Assembly: GCA_934167755.1 (NCBI GenBank)
Contig: CAKPLT010000003.1
Coordinates: 1-64,000, forward strand
DNA: 64,000 bases
Direction: 5' to 3'
DNA from: an uncultured Clostridia bacterium
GTDB taxonomy: Bacteria; Bacillota; Clostridia; TANB77; CAG-508
Position 1 is the first letter of the stretch. Each line of letters begins with the position of its first letter. The notes under the pieces were generated by a model, which worked only from the letters and a program-made list of their open reading frames with translations, ran no database searches and was not told the origin of the DNA. The position numbers were made by a program, and so were the translations under genes. Below, in pieces: positions 45,176 to 53,363 of the stretch.

Positions 45176-46423
45176 TTAAATCTTTTCAGGCACCTCTTTA
45201 ACTTCTGCAATCTTTATATCTCTAACATGTTCAATTTTCTCCCATGTTGTTTCTCTTTTAAATAAACATTTAACATTAATTATTACCCATGTCCCCATAA
45301 ATGCTGGGTAGCATAATAAGCCCTTTATCATTGGTTTAATAGGCTTTTTGTCCAAAAACATTGCAAGTATTGCTGTTCCTATTGGAAGTAATAATGTTGG
45401 TATTAAATATCTTAGTACATTGACTACTAATTCTAAATTTGTCATTGCTTGTGTTGCATACATTATGCAGTTTATTAGCAATAATACCATTGATATTATT
45501 AACATTGGGGTTGTTCCAACTATATATAAGAATCCATCAAAATTCATTAAAGTTTTGTATTCTTTTACACTTTTGAATAATTCTCCTGTATATTTTTTTA
45601 TACATTGCATATGTCCAACTGTCCATCTGCTTCTTTGTGACCATGATTGTTTAAATGAAGTTGGTTGTTCATCATATACTATCGCATCTGTTGCCCATCC
45701 TAATTTTTTCCCTTTGATTATTCTTTTTAATGAAAATTCAATATCTTCTGTTAATGTTTCTGTTTCCCAGCCATTTGGTTTTACTACATCAAATTTCACC
45801 ATAAATCCTGTTCCATTTAATAATGGTGATAATCCTATATTATATCTTGCTAAGTGGTACAACCTGTGCATTGTCCAATAAAATAATGCATATCCTGCTG
45901 TTATCCAATTATCTGTTGGATTTTTAATATCTCTATATCCTTGAACTACATCTTCTCCTTGACATAGTTTTTTATTCATATTTACTATAAAGTTTTTATC
46001 TACTATATTATCTGCATCAAATACAAAGAATGCATCATAATCTGCATTTTCTTTAATTTTTTGTTTTAAAAACCATTGTAAAGCAAAACCTTTTGTTTTG
46101 TGTTCTGGGTCAAATCTTTCTAATACTATTGCCCCTGCATCTTTTGCAACTTTTGCAGTATTGTCTGTACAATTATCAGCTATTACATATATGTCATATA
46201 AATTTTTGTCATATGTCTGATTTTTTAAACTTTCTATTAAATTTGCAACAACTGTTTCTTCATTATGTGCTGGTATTATCGCCATAAATTTATGATTTTT
46301 ATTTGTTATATATGGTTTATCTTTTAATTTTATTAGTGAACATACACTTATTACTGTTTGATAACACCAATATGCAGTTAATACATAGACTAATACTTGC
46401 TTTAGTATATATAAATACTCCAT
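45176..46423 (-). CDS. Membrane glycosyltransferase, family 2
   Basis: The 415 residues have an N-terminal helix and a GT2 domain with IIPAHNEE, VIADNCTDNT, FVFDADN (DxD), ETLTEDIEFSL and QRSRWTVGH (QxxRW). Three C-terminal helices follow. This is the processive synthase layout seen in poly-N-acetylglucosamine or hyaluronan-type synthases. The product is unknown. No export partner is adjacent. Confidence 0.88.
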   Translation of the reverse strand: MEYLYILKQVLVYVLTAYWCYQTVISVCSLIKLKDKPYITNKNHKFMAIIPAHNEETVVANLIESLKNQTYDKNLYDIYVIADNCTDNTAKVAKDAGAIVLERFDPEHKTKGFALQWFLKQKIKENADYDAFFVFDADNIVDKNFIVNMNKKLCQGEDVVQGYRDIKNPTDNWITAGYALFYWTMHRLYHLARYNIGLSPLLNGTGFMVKFDVVKPNGWETETLTEDIEFSLKRIIKGKKLGWATDAIVYDEQPTSFKQSWSQRSRWTVGHMQCIKKYTGELFKSVKEYKTLMNFDGFLYIVGTTPMLIISMVLLLINCIMYATQAMTNLELVVNVLRYLIPTLLLPIGTAILAMFLDKKPIKPMIKGLLCYPAFMGTWVIINVKCLFKRETTWEKIEHVRDIKIAEVKEVPEKI

Positions 46424-46522
46424 TTCATACCTCTCTTTTATTTTATTATATTTTTTTACCTTTTATATTATACTATTATTATTTTTTTTTTGCAATAATT
46501 TTGGTAAAATTTCTTAATTTTT

Positions 46523-46549
46523 AAGGGGAGTATTTTTTGTACTCCCCTT
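46523..46549. terminator. 10-bp hairpin between GT2 and SSB-like genes
   Basis: AAGGGGAGTA and TACTCCCCTT pair around a 7-nt loop, about 30 nt after the stop of the SSB-like gene on the minus strand. Confidence 0.65.
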
Positions 46550-46576
46550 GTTGACAATTTTTCTTGTTTGTTTCTG

Positions 46577-47320
46577 TCAGATTTCTTCTAGATTGTTATC
46601 TTGTTTGTTTTGGATTCTTCTTATGGAAATTTCATAAGCGGTTTTTAATTCACTTATTTCTTCTTCATTTTCGAATACTGTTGTTTTTAAATACTCTCTA
46701 CTCTGTATTCTTCCATAAAGTTGAAATCTGTCTCCGACTTCAAATTTGGTCAACCATTTCGCAATTCTTCCCCACGCAATACATGGAATATAGTCTGATT
46801 TATTATATTCGCGATTAACTGCTATGAGTAAGTCGGTTATTACTCTTCCTTTATATGTTTTTCTTAATATTGGTTTTTTGCATAAATAACCATCAAGAAA
46901 AATCATATTCATATCAAAAGATTCATCTGTTACACTATCCTGAATTTCGAATTCTGTAGCAAACAAGAATAGTTTCAAATGACTAGTATAATCTTTTTCT
47001 CTTTTGCTATAAGATCTAAACTGACCAACTGCCTTTACTTTTTTTCCTTTAATGCTTTCTTTCGAGATGTTTTTAAGCATTATCTCTGATATAAGTATAG
47101 GAATAATATCAGTGTTTTCACTGAGCCTTTCTACCTTAATTTTTGTTCTGTAAAATTTTTCACATTTTACAGAATGATCATAACTGAGCTCTTCCTCAAC
47201 TATACCACAAACAATAGCATTATTATTAGAATAAGCTCCTCTTCGCTTTAAGCAAATTTCCCGAACCTTTTCTATTGCCTCCTCATCCTGCATTACTCTT
47301 CTTTCTCTTTCATCTGACAT
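46577..47320 (-). CDS. Two-OB-fold single-stranded DNA-binding-like protein
   Basis: The 247 residues hold two OB-like segments. The second has the SSB signature LLIAVNREYNKSDYIPCIAWGRIAKWL, then GDRFQLYGRIQSREY. This is larger than housekeeping SSB (about 150 residues) and lacks the acidic DDDIPF tip. Composition is atypical for the window and it uses one in-frame CGG Arg. It has its own promoter and a leader of roughly 130 nt. Possibly a mobile-element or plasmid-type SSB. Confidence 0.78.
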   Translation of the reverse strand: MSDERERRVMQDEEAIEKVREICLKRRGAYSNNNAIVCGIVEEELSYDHSVKCEKFYRTKIKVERLSENTDIIPILISEIMLKNISKESIKGKKVKAVGQFRSYSKREKDYTSHLKLFLFATEFEIQDSVTDESFDMNMIFLDGYLCKKPILRKTYKGRVITDLLIAVNREYNKSDYIPCIAWGRIAKWLTKFEVGDRFQLYGRIQSREYLKTTVFENEEEISELKTAYEISIRRIQNKQDNNLEEI

Positions 47321-47460
47321 TGTACTTTTCCTCCTGAATTATTTTTTGCTTATAGTACATTTGTAGAAGAATTGTCTAAATTGTTTACATACTCAAATTG
47401 TGTGTATGTTTTTCTAATCAAGAAATAAATTCTTCATTTATATATATAAACAATATATTC

Positions 47461-47489
47461 ATTATACCATTTTTGGACATTTTTGTAAA
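47461..47489 (-). promoter_or_regulatory. Promoter of the SSB-like gene
   Basis: TTTACA-N17-TATAAT on the minus strand lies about 140 nt before the start codon. The leader contains an ACATAC/GTATGT hairpin, then CAGGAGG. Confidence 0.7.
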
Positions 47490-47536
47490 GAGTTTTATGT
47501 TTACTGTTTTAAACAATATCTTTAATTTGCATTTAT

Positions 47537-48292
47537 TTATACCCATTTTTCCATAAAATCTTCATTAAACATATATTGATTTGAAGGTCTATAAGCTGAT
47601 TCCTTTACAACTTTATCTGTTTTCTTAATCATAGGTTCTATTTTCTTTCTAAAATTTGATGCTACTAGCTTTTTATCTAATATAATCTCATATATTTGTT
47701 GTAATTCTGATATTGCAAACTCTTTATTTAAAAAACAAAATGCTATATTGGTGTTTTCAATTCTATTTCTTAATCGTTTTATTCCTGTATGTAGTATAAT
47801 TGCTGTTAATTCTGTTATTTCTGCCTTTCCTATAATTTTGTTTTTGTATTCGACACTTTCCCTATCTTTTTGGGTTATTGTTTCTATTTTATATTGAATT
47901 TTTCTATTATCACTGCTTAATGTAATTTCTTGTATTTTTGTATTTTCATCTTCTATGTTTATATTGTAAAAACTCATATTTTTAGGCCAAGTTTTAATGT
48001 CATTTTTATTTATTATTCCTAAATATGTAATTATTATTTCATCTGTATCTGTATAGTATTTTGGTTCTCCCCAAGTATATAACTGTTCTATATAAAATTT
48101 AGTAGTTCCAAATAATTTTTCTATTTTATTTGCAGCAGTATCTTTTATATATTCTTTATCTATAATATCAAATGTAGGAAGACTATTATCATCAGATAAA
48201 AGTATTTGCAATTTTTTCTCTTTTAGTCTTCTTACATCTTTTCTTTCTTCATTGTCTGTGCTAAATATTATTAAATTTCCTCTAATTTTCAT
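47537..48292 (-). CDS. NrtR-like Nudix-related transcriptional regulator
   Basis: The 251 residues have a degenerate N-terminal Nudix-like domain and a C-terminal winged helix (FAISELQQIYEIILDKKLVASNFRKKI) that closely resembles the NrtR DNA-binding domain. NrtR regulators sense ADP-ribose-type ligands and control NAD salvage genes. The start overlaps the radical SAM gene by 4 nt. Its position in a PnuC-headed operon supports a nicotinamide riboside or related nucleoside theme. The Nudix box itself is not intact, so it is a sensor rather than a hydrolase. Confidence 0.78.
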   Translation of the reverse strand: MKIRGNLIIFSTDNEERKDVRRLKEKKLQILLSDDNSLPTFDIIDKEYIKDTAANKIEKLFGTTKFYIEQLYTWGEPKYYTDTDEIIITYLGIINKNDIKTWPKNMSFYNINIEDENTKIQEITLSSDNRKIQYKIETITQKDRESVEYKNKIIGKAEITELTAIILHTGIKRLRNRIENTNIAFCFLNKEFAISELQQIYEIILDKKLVASNFRKKIEPMIKKTDKVVKESAYRPSNQYMFNEDFMEKWV

Positions 48293-49131
48293 TTTAAAAC
48301 CTCCTCCCTTTTTATTTTTATTTTATTTAGATGATAATCAACAAGTTCACCACCATAATAAACAATATTAGAAAATCCATAATCTAATTTCTTAGCATAA
48401 AATGTTATTGGTACTCCCTCATATATCCACTCAAACCTATCGAAAAATTTCTCATCACTAACTATAAATTTTGTATTATTAGTCATAAACTCAACAATTT
48501 TGTCTGTATCTTTTTTAGTTAACGCATTTTCTGTAATCCATTTCGAATATGGATTATTTATTTCATCATTTCTAGTATTTAAATTTAATGTTTTTAAACT
48601 TACTGTTTCAATATTAGGATATTTATTTATATATTCCTTTATCTCTTCTAAATAGTCTTCAAATTTCTTGTTCTTTAACAATACATAATTTAATCGTATT
48701 TTAGCTTTCTTAAAATTTTCTGTATTTATATAATCTCTTTTATATCCAAGCATCTCCATATCTTTTTTAGAGTTTAGTGATACTCTTGTAACTTCTATTA
48801 TAAAATCATCTTTTATTAAATCTAACATTTTATCTTCATAAAATATATTTCCAGATGATTGTAGTCTTTTTTCATCAAATATGTTTACATTTCTTGTTGC
48901 AGTTACTACTTTTTTAAAGTCTTCATATTCCATTAATGATGGTTCTCCATTACCGCAAAAAATAAAATATCTAAAACTAATTCCTTCATTTTTCAAATAA
49001 TTTAACTGCTTTTCTAACATTTCTAATTTATTGTCTTTAACTGGCCATTTGGTTATTTTAGCCGTACAGTATGGACAATTTTTATCACATTTAAATGATG
49101 ATGAAATAAATTCAAATTCTTTATATTTCAC
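48289..49131 (-). CDS. Radical SAM enzyme in a PnuC-type operon
   Basis: The 280 residues have the cluster motif CDKNCPYC (C-x3-C-x2-C, near 14-21), FCGNGEPSL (the SAM-binding GEP segment) and a barrel of usual size with no auxiliary Cys cluster. It overlaps both neighbours (11 nt upstream, 4 nt downstream). It would act on a small molecule imported or processed by its partners. A queuosine/queuine salvage role is a possible analogy, since radical SAM lyases exist there, but I see no diagnostic residues. Confidence 0.82.
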   Translation of the reverse strand: MKYKEFEFISSSFKCDKNCPYCTAKITKWPVKDNKLEMLEKQLNYLKNEGISFRYFIFCGNGEPSLMEYEDFKKVVTATRNVNIFDEKRLQSSGNIFYEDKMLDLIKDDFIIEVTRVSLNSKKDMEMLGYKRDYINTENFKKAKIRLNYVLLKNKKFEDYLEEIKEYINKYPNIETVSLKTLNLNTRNDEINNPYSKWITENALTKKDTDKIVEFMTNNTKFIVSDEKFFDRFEWIYEGVPITFYAKKLDYGFSNIVYYGGELVDYHLNKIKIKREEVLK

Positions 49132-49645
49132 AAAAAGCGCTCCCCTCTTTTATTTTATTTACTACTTCTTTTGTATCTTTAATTTTACATACTTTTACTT
49201 TGTTACTTCTTTTCATTGCATCAGCTATTGCAAACCAATACTCTGATTTAATTTGATATTTTGAGGCTTCCTCTTTATAAAATATTATTATTTTTTTATC
49301 CATATTTATTGCCCAACCTAATTCTACTATAGTTCCTACTGAAAAATTTTCATCTAAGAATGCAAAATATATATCACAATCTTTAATTGCATTATATTCT
49401 GCATTTATAACTGTATTGCAGTCTGTTGAAGTAAAATCTCCATTTGATGCTTGCTCACAATAAAATGGACCTTTATAAATATACTTATCATCTAATTTCA
49501 GATTTTCTGTTGCATATGTAAGTTTTTTTGATGAAGATAAAATATATGCTCTATAATCATTTACCAATCGTTCCTCTAATGTTTGATTTTTGTTTTTTAA
49601 TAAATTAAATTTTCCTGCAAAATAGACTTTTTCCATATCATTCAC
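49121..49645 (-). CDS. Nucleoside 2-deoxyribosyltransferase-like protein
   Basis: The 174 residues start KVYFAGKFNLL and contain DCDIYFAFLDENFSVGTIVELGWAINMDKKIIIFY. This is the fold signature in which the Glu of GTIVELG is the nucleophile of deoxyribosyltransferases and related N-glycosidases. It overlaps pnuC (8 nt) and the radical SAM gene (11 nt). The role is likely cleavage or exchange of a base-sugar bond in the imported compound. Confidence 0.8.
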   Translation of the reverse strand: MNDMEKVYFAGKFNLLKNKNQTLEERLVNDYRAYILSSSKKLTYATENLKLDDKYIYKGPFYCEQASNGDFTSTDCNTVINAEYNAIKDCDIYFAFLDENFSVGTIVELGWAINMDKKIIIFYKEEASKYQIKSEYWFAIADAMKRSNKVKVCKIKDTKEVVNKIKEGSAFCEI

Positions 49646-50198
49646 TCCCTTTATTCATTATTTTTTTCCAGTTAGCGTATGATAACACTGCCATTCCCGT
49701 CCATAGAACATTTAGTATAAATAGGCTAAATGCTTGCTCTGGTAAAATAAAATACTCAATAGCATAAAATATATCATTTATAAACCAAATGAACCATGTA
49801 TCTATTTTTTTTGTCATCATATAATATGTTGCAACAAAACTTGATACTGTTGTAAATGCGTCTAGCATCGGTAGTGGGTCATCTGTTTGTTTTAGAATAA
49901 GAAATCCTATTAAAGTAGCTATTGCTATTAAAAACCCATATATAATCCTTTCTTTTAAGCAACAGCTTCTTATATCTTTTTCATCCTTTTTATTCCAAAT
50001 AATAAATCCAAGTATTCCTAAAATCAAATAAACTGAACTATTTGTTACATCTCCATATAAATGCATTGAAAATGAAAAAGCTATCATAAGTAACATTTGT
50101 ATTGTATATGCTATCCAATTGCTCCTTTTATTTAACATAACTAATACTCCTTGTATTAACCCAAAGACTGTTGCTCCAATTTCTAAGTATTTAACCAT
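49638..50198 (-). CDS. pnuC: PnuC-family nucleoside (nicotinamide riboside) transporter
   Basis: The 186 residues have about seven hydrophobic segments and PnuC signatures: NWIAYTIQ, KKIDTWFIWFINDIFYAIEYF and ANWKKIM at the end. PnuC proteins move uncharged vitamins such as nicotinamide riboside by facilitated diffusion. It is first in the four-gene operon, behind a perfect promoter with a palindrome between promoter and start. Riboside specificity is inferred from the NrtR-like partner. Confidence 0.88.
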   Translation of the reverse strand: MVKYLEIGATVFGLIQGVLVMLNKRSNWIAYTIQMLLMIAFSFSMHLYGDVTNSSVYLILGILGFIIWNKKDEKDIRSCCLKERIIYGFLIAIATLIGFLILKQTDDPLPMLDAFTTVSSFVATYYMMTKKIDTWFIWFINDIFYAIEYFILPEQAFSLFILNVLWTGMAVLSYANWKKIMNKGSE

Positions 50199-50231
50199 AA
50201 TTATTCTCCTTTCTTTTACTTATTATTTTTT

Positions 50232-50246
50232 AGATATTAAGTATCT
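50232..50246. promoter_or_regulatory. Candidate operator in the pnuC leader
   Basis: AGATATTAAGTATCT is an inverted repeat (AGATA/TATCT) 10-25 nt downstream of the -10 box of the pnuC promoter, a natural roadblock position for the NrtR-like regulator. Assignment to that regulator is an inference. Confidence 0.45.
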
Positions 50247-50255
50247 TTCATATGC

Positions 50256-50284
50256 ATTATATATATCTTTATGTTTTTTGTCAA
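50256..50284 (-). promoter_or_regulatory. pnuC operon promoter
   Basis: A perfect TTGACA-N17-TATAAT lies on the minus strand, in the 143-nt gap after the methyltransferase gene. It separates this operon from the cluster upstream. Confidence 0.85.
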
Positions 50285-50341
50285 TACTTTTTATAAAAAA
50301 AATAATAAGTTTTTGCAGAGAGGTAGGCATAATTGGTGGAT

Positions 50342-51019
50342 TTAAGATTTATATATAATTATATTTTGTTTTATAGTATCATTATTAACTTTATTTCCTA
50401 TATGTTCTCCCCATATATTAGCAAATACTTTTTGGGCTTGTTCTTTATCTTTAAATTTAAAATAAGTTTCAAATCTATTTTCGCAGATAAATCTATGACT
50501 TTCTATCCAGTCATTATACTCTTTTGTTCTTTTTATATTTGGGTATCTGTTTCTAATTTCTTCAAATTCACCGCCAATATCATTTTCAACTAAATAAATA
50601 TTCCCATCCTTCTTTAGAACTCTTTTCATTTCTTTTAAAACTTTATTTCTTCTATCTATCTCTAAAATTGTTCCTAATACCCAAGTTGATATGATAACAT
50701 CAATTGAATTATCTGGCAAAGGAATATTTTCTGCACTACAACATATAAACTCTGCTAAGTTACTATTTACTTTTCTTTTAGCAATATTTAATTGTTGACT
50801 TGATAAATCCAATCCATAGTATTTAGTTGTTTCTTTATAAAATTTTTGCATAAATTTTCCTGTTCCACATCCTAAATCCAATACCACTTTGTTTTTTATT
50901 TTAGGTAAAAGAAATTTATATATTTTGTTAGGATAATCTTCTGCTATGCTAAATATTTCATATATATCATTTTCCTCATAATAATTTTTTGATTTTTCTG
51001 ATAAATTAAGATTGGTCAT
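50342..51019 (-). CDS. SAM-dependent methyltransferase (class I)
   Basis: The 225 residues have motif I VVLDLGCGTGKF, YYGLDLS and the NIPLPDNSIDVIISTWVLGT post-motif typical of UbiE/Met-11-type small-molecule methyltransferases. The start overlaps the ATP-grasp gene by 14 nt, so it is the last step encoded in the cluster. The substrate is unknown; the ATP-grasp product is a good candidate. Confidence 0.88.
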   Translation of the reverse strand: MTNLNLSEKSKNYYEENDIYEIFSIAEDYPNKIYKFLLPKIKNKVVLDLGCGTGKFMQKFYKETTKYYGLDLSSQQLNIAKRKVNSNLAEFICCSAENIPLPDNSIDVIISTWVLGTILEIDRRNKVLKEMKRVLKKDGNIYLVENDIGGEFEEIRNRYPNIKRTKEYNDWIESHRFICENRFETYFKFKDKEQAQKVFANIWGEHIGNKVNNDTIKQNIIIYKS

Positions 51020-52022
51020 TTTCTCTCTCCTTTGTTTCTGGGAATATCATATCTACCATATATTTTGCAACATTCCTAGGTTTACCTTCACTTGGTCTCA
51101 TATGCATATGTATTCCTGGCACTGTATTTACTTCTACAATATTATACATATTAGAAGTTTGGTTTGCTTCAATATCTTTACTCATATAATCAATTCCTAC
51201 ATAAGATAATCCAGAAAAAGTCTCTAAAATCTTTTTGCAATTTTCTAAAACAGATTTATGTATTTTATCAGTATAATCAATACATAAACCTCCTTTTGCT
51301 ACATTAGAGTTATGTCTTAAATATACTTTTTCATTCTTATTTGGTATATACTCCATTGAAATATTATTTTTTCTCATAAAACTTTCAGTAATCTCATCAA
51401 CTGCAATAGGGCATAAGCAATTTGTTCTTTCTTTTCTTTTTTCATTCTCTATTTCTATTAATTCTAATATAGAATGTTTTCCATCTCCTATTACATGTGC
51501 AGGTTCTCTATGTAAGACTGCATAATTTCCTTCTTTAGTTAAAAATACCCTGTATTCTTTACCATCAAATTGTTTTTCTACTATAAAAGATGTTTTTAAT
51601 GTTTGGGCATAAACTTTTTGAACAATATCTTTTAACTCATTCTCATTCTCTATGTCCATATATATATTGTCTCCATGAGACCCAAAAACTGGTTTAACAA
51701 CAACAGGAAATCCTATCTTTCTTGCATAAAGAGTAGATAGTTCCCATTCGCTTGATAAAAATTTTTCTCCTATAGGCACACTTATTTCATTTCGCTCAAG
51801 AATTCTTTTCGTGATATATTTATCTCCACATATAATAGAAACAGAATATGGAGTAATAGAAGAATCCCTATCTAAAATCCATTCTATATGTTTTCCATAT
51901 TCTGCTCTTATAAGTTCTATATCCTTATAGATAATATCAATATTAATTCCTCTTGATTGCATCTCCATTACTAATAATCTTTGATTTGTGTGCAATTTTA
52001 ATAATTCAGATTTATCTAACAT
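51006..52022 (-). CDS. ATP-grasp ligase related to cyanophycin synthetase
   Basis: The 338 residues match the ATP-grasp part of cyanophycin synthetase/GshF: IGFPVVVKPVFGSHGDNIYM, VIGDGKHSILELIEIEN, VYLRHNSNVAKGGLCIDYTD, YVGIDYMSKDI and VEVNTVPGIHMHMRPSEGKPRNVAKY. The N- and C-terminal domains of true cyanophycin synthetase are absent. Such enzymes form an amide bond through an acyl phosphate. It overlaps its neighbours (7 nt and 14 nt). Acceptor candidates are the 133-residue protein or a free amino acid. Confidence 0.85.
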   Translation of the reverse strand: MLDKSELLKLHTNQRLLVMEMQSRGINIDIIYKDIELIRAEYGKHIEWILDRDSSITPYSVSIICGDKYITKRILERNEISVPIGEKFLSSEWELSTLYARKIGFPVVVKPVFGSHGDNIYMDIENENELKDIVQKVYAQTLKTSFIVEKQFDGKEYRVFLTKEGNYAVLHREPAHVIGDGKHSILELIEIENEKRKERTNCLCPIAVDEITESFMRKNNISMEYIPNKNEKVYLRHNSNVAKGGLCIDYTDKIHKSVLENCKKILETFSGLSYVGIDYMSKDIEANQTSNMYNIVEVNTVPGIHMHMRPSEGKPRNVAKYMVDMIFPETKERENDQS

Positions 52023-52417
52023 TCTCTATCTTCTCCTCTACCTTGAGTAAAATTTCTTTTTAAATCTGCCTTCAATTTTTCTTTTAACTCATCTTTTATT
52101 TCTCTTACTATCTCTGGCATTTCTTTTTTTAATTCTTGTTTTACTTCTTGTTTAATTTCTTCATATAGTTCGTCATATAATTCTTGCATTACTTGGCTTC
52201 TAATATCTCCAATATCTTTACTTTTTTCTGTGGTAGATTTAGGTGTTAAATTTTTATTATTACTATTTTTGCTTTTTCTTGATTTTTTAACATTCGCTTG
52301 ACAACTTAAAGTAGAAGCCCTTGATTCTCCATTTTTTCTTGACTCTCCATAACTCGTATTATAACTTGGTTTATAATTTGAGTATGATCTTGATTCACCA
52401 CCTCTTGACTCTGACAT
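52016..52417 (-). CDS. Small low-complexity protein with ESR repeats, possible scaffold or precursor
   Basis: The 133 residues have a Ser/Tyr/Arg/Gly-rich first part with three GESR-type repeats (GGESRS, YGESRK, NGESRA) and a Lys/Ser/Asn linker. A charged amphipathic helix (about 74-122, EELYDELYEEIKQEVKQ-like) precedes the end GRGEDREC. It overlaps the ATP-grasp gene by 7 nt. It has no recognisable family. It could be a peptide substrate modified by the neighbouring enzymes, or a coiled-coil assembly factor. Confidence 0.7.
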   Translation of the reverse strand: MSESRGGESRSYSNYKPSYNTSYGESRKNGESRASTLSCQANVKKSRKSKNSNNKNLTPKSTTEKSKDIGDIRSQVMQELYDELYEEIKQEVKQELKKEMPEIVREIKDELKEKLKADLKRNFTQGRGEDREC

Positions 52418-52430
52418 AAAAATACCTCCT

Positions 52431-53363
52431 TTAAATAATAATTACACTATCTGTGCAATTATCTATTACACTTTTAAAATTCTTTTCTATATATGTAATA
52501 TTTAACTTATTAAATATTTCTTTTCTAAATATAGGATTATCTATTTCACTTCTATATTTAGTGTTTTGAATATCATACAAATATGCACATATTATCTTAT
52601 TAGTTTTATTTTTGAAATTTTGTATAATATCTTTTAAATATTGTTCTAAATAGCATAATTTCTTACTATATAAGTCTTTTATATAATCGCTAATGTTCGA
52701 CATCAGTATTATATCACAATCTACTGTATTTGGCAAATCGTAGCAATTTATATCCTTATAATTAGAATTTATTAGTATTATTTCCTTTTGTTTTATTCTT
52801 TCTTTAGCTTTATTATATTCTGCTTCACTTTTTAAATATAAATTTGAACTTATTTTTACACTATTATTATCATATTTATTATTGAATATATATGAATTTC
52901 TTAAATCATAACCATTATTATTAAAACTTTTATATAGTATATCCCAATTTTCAGCTGTACCTTTTAATAAATATTTTCTTAATTTATTTATATATATATC
53001 ATAGTTTAAAGTGTCTTTGTTCTTTTCTATATTATCTTCATCATTTATCATAAAAAAATCCAGAAACTCATTATAATCTAAGTTTTCCATAGCAACTAAT
53101 TTTAACTCTGTAAAGATTAATGCTAAATAGTTTATGTCAAATCCTATAACAGTTTTTGCACCTTTATAGAAAGAATTGATAATATGATCTCCCGAAGCTA
53201 CAACTGTTAGTACCTTTTTATCTATAAACTGTAAATTTTCAAAATATCCTGCAATATTTTCAGTTGTGAATGAATAAATTTGAGACAAACTATTAAAATT
53301 ATTAATATCTATTTCTTTTAAATCTAATTTTTGCTTTCTTTGATTTATATATTTTATAATCAT
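52431..53363 (-). CDS. DUF3419/BtaA-like 3-amino-3-carboxypropyl transferase-like protein
   Basis: The 310 residues contain VLTVVASGDHIINSFYKGAK and VIGFDINYLALIFTELKLVAM, then LDYNEFLDFF. This is the SAM-binding pattern of the DUF3419/BtaA family, which moves the aminocarboxypropyl group (not methyl) from SAM, as in betaine-lipid synthesis. The start overlaps the radical SAM gene by 4 nt. The acceptor here is unknown. A standard methyltransferase fold function is the alternative. Confidence 0.75.
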   Translation of the reverse strand: MIIKYINQRKQKLDLKEIDINNFNSLSQIYSFTTENIAGYFENLQFIDKKVLTVVASGDHIINSFYKGAKTVIGFDINYLALIFTELKLVAMENLDYNEFLDFFMINDEDNIEKNKDTLNYDIYINKLRKYLLKGTAENWDILYKSFNNNGYDLRNSYIFNNKYDNNSVKISSNLYLKSEAEYNKAKERIKQKEIILINSNYKDINCYDLPNTVDCDIILMSNISDYIKDLYSKKLCYLEQYLKDIIQNFKNKTNKIICAYLYDIQNTKYRSEIDNPIFRKEIFNKLNITYIEKNFKSVIDNCTDSVIII

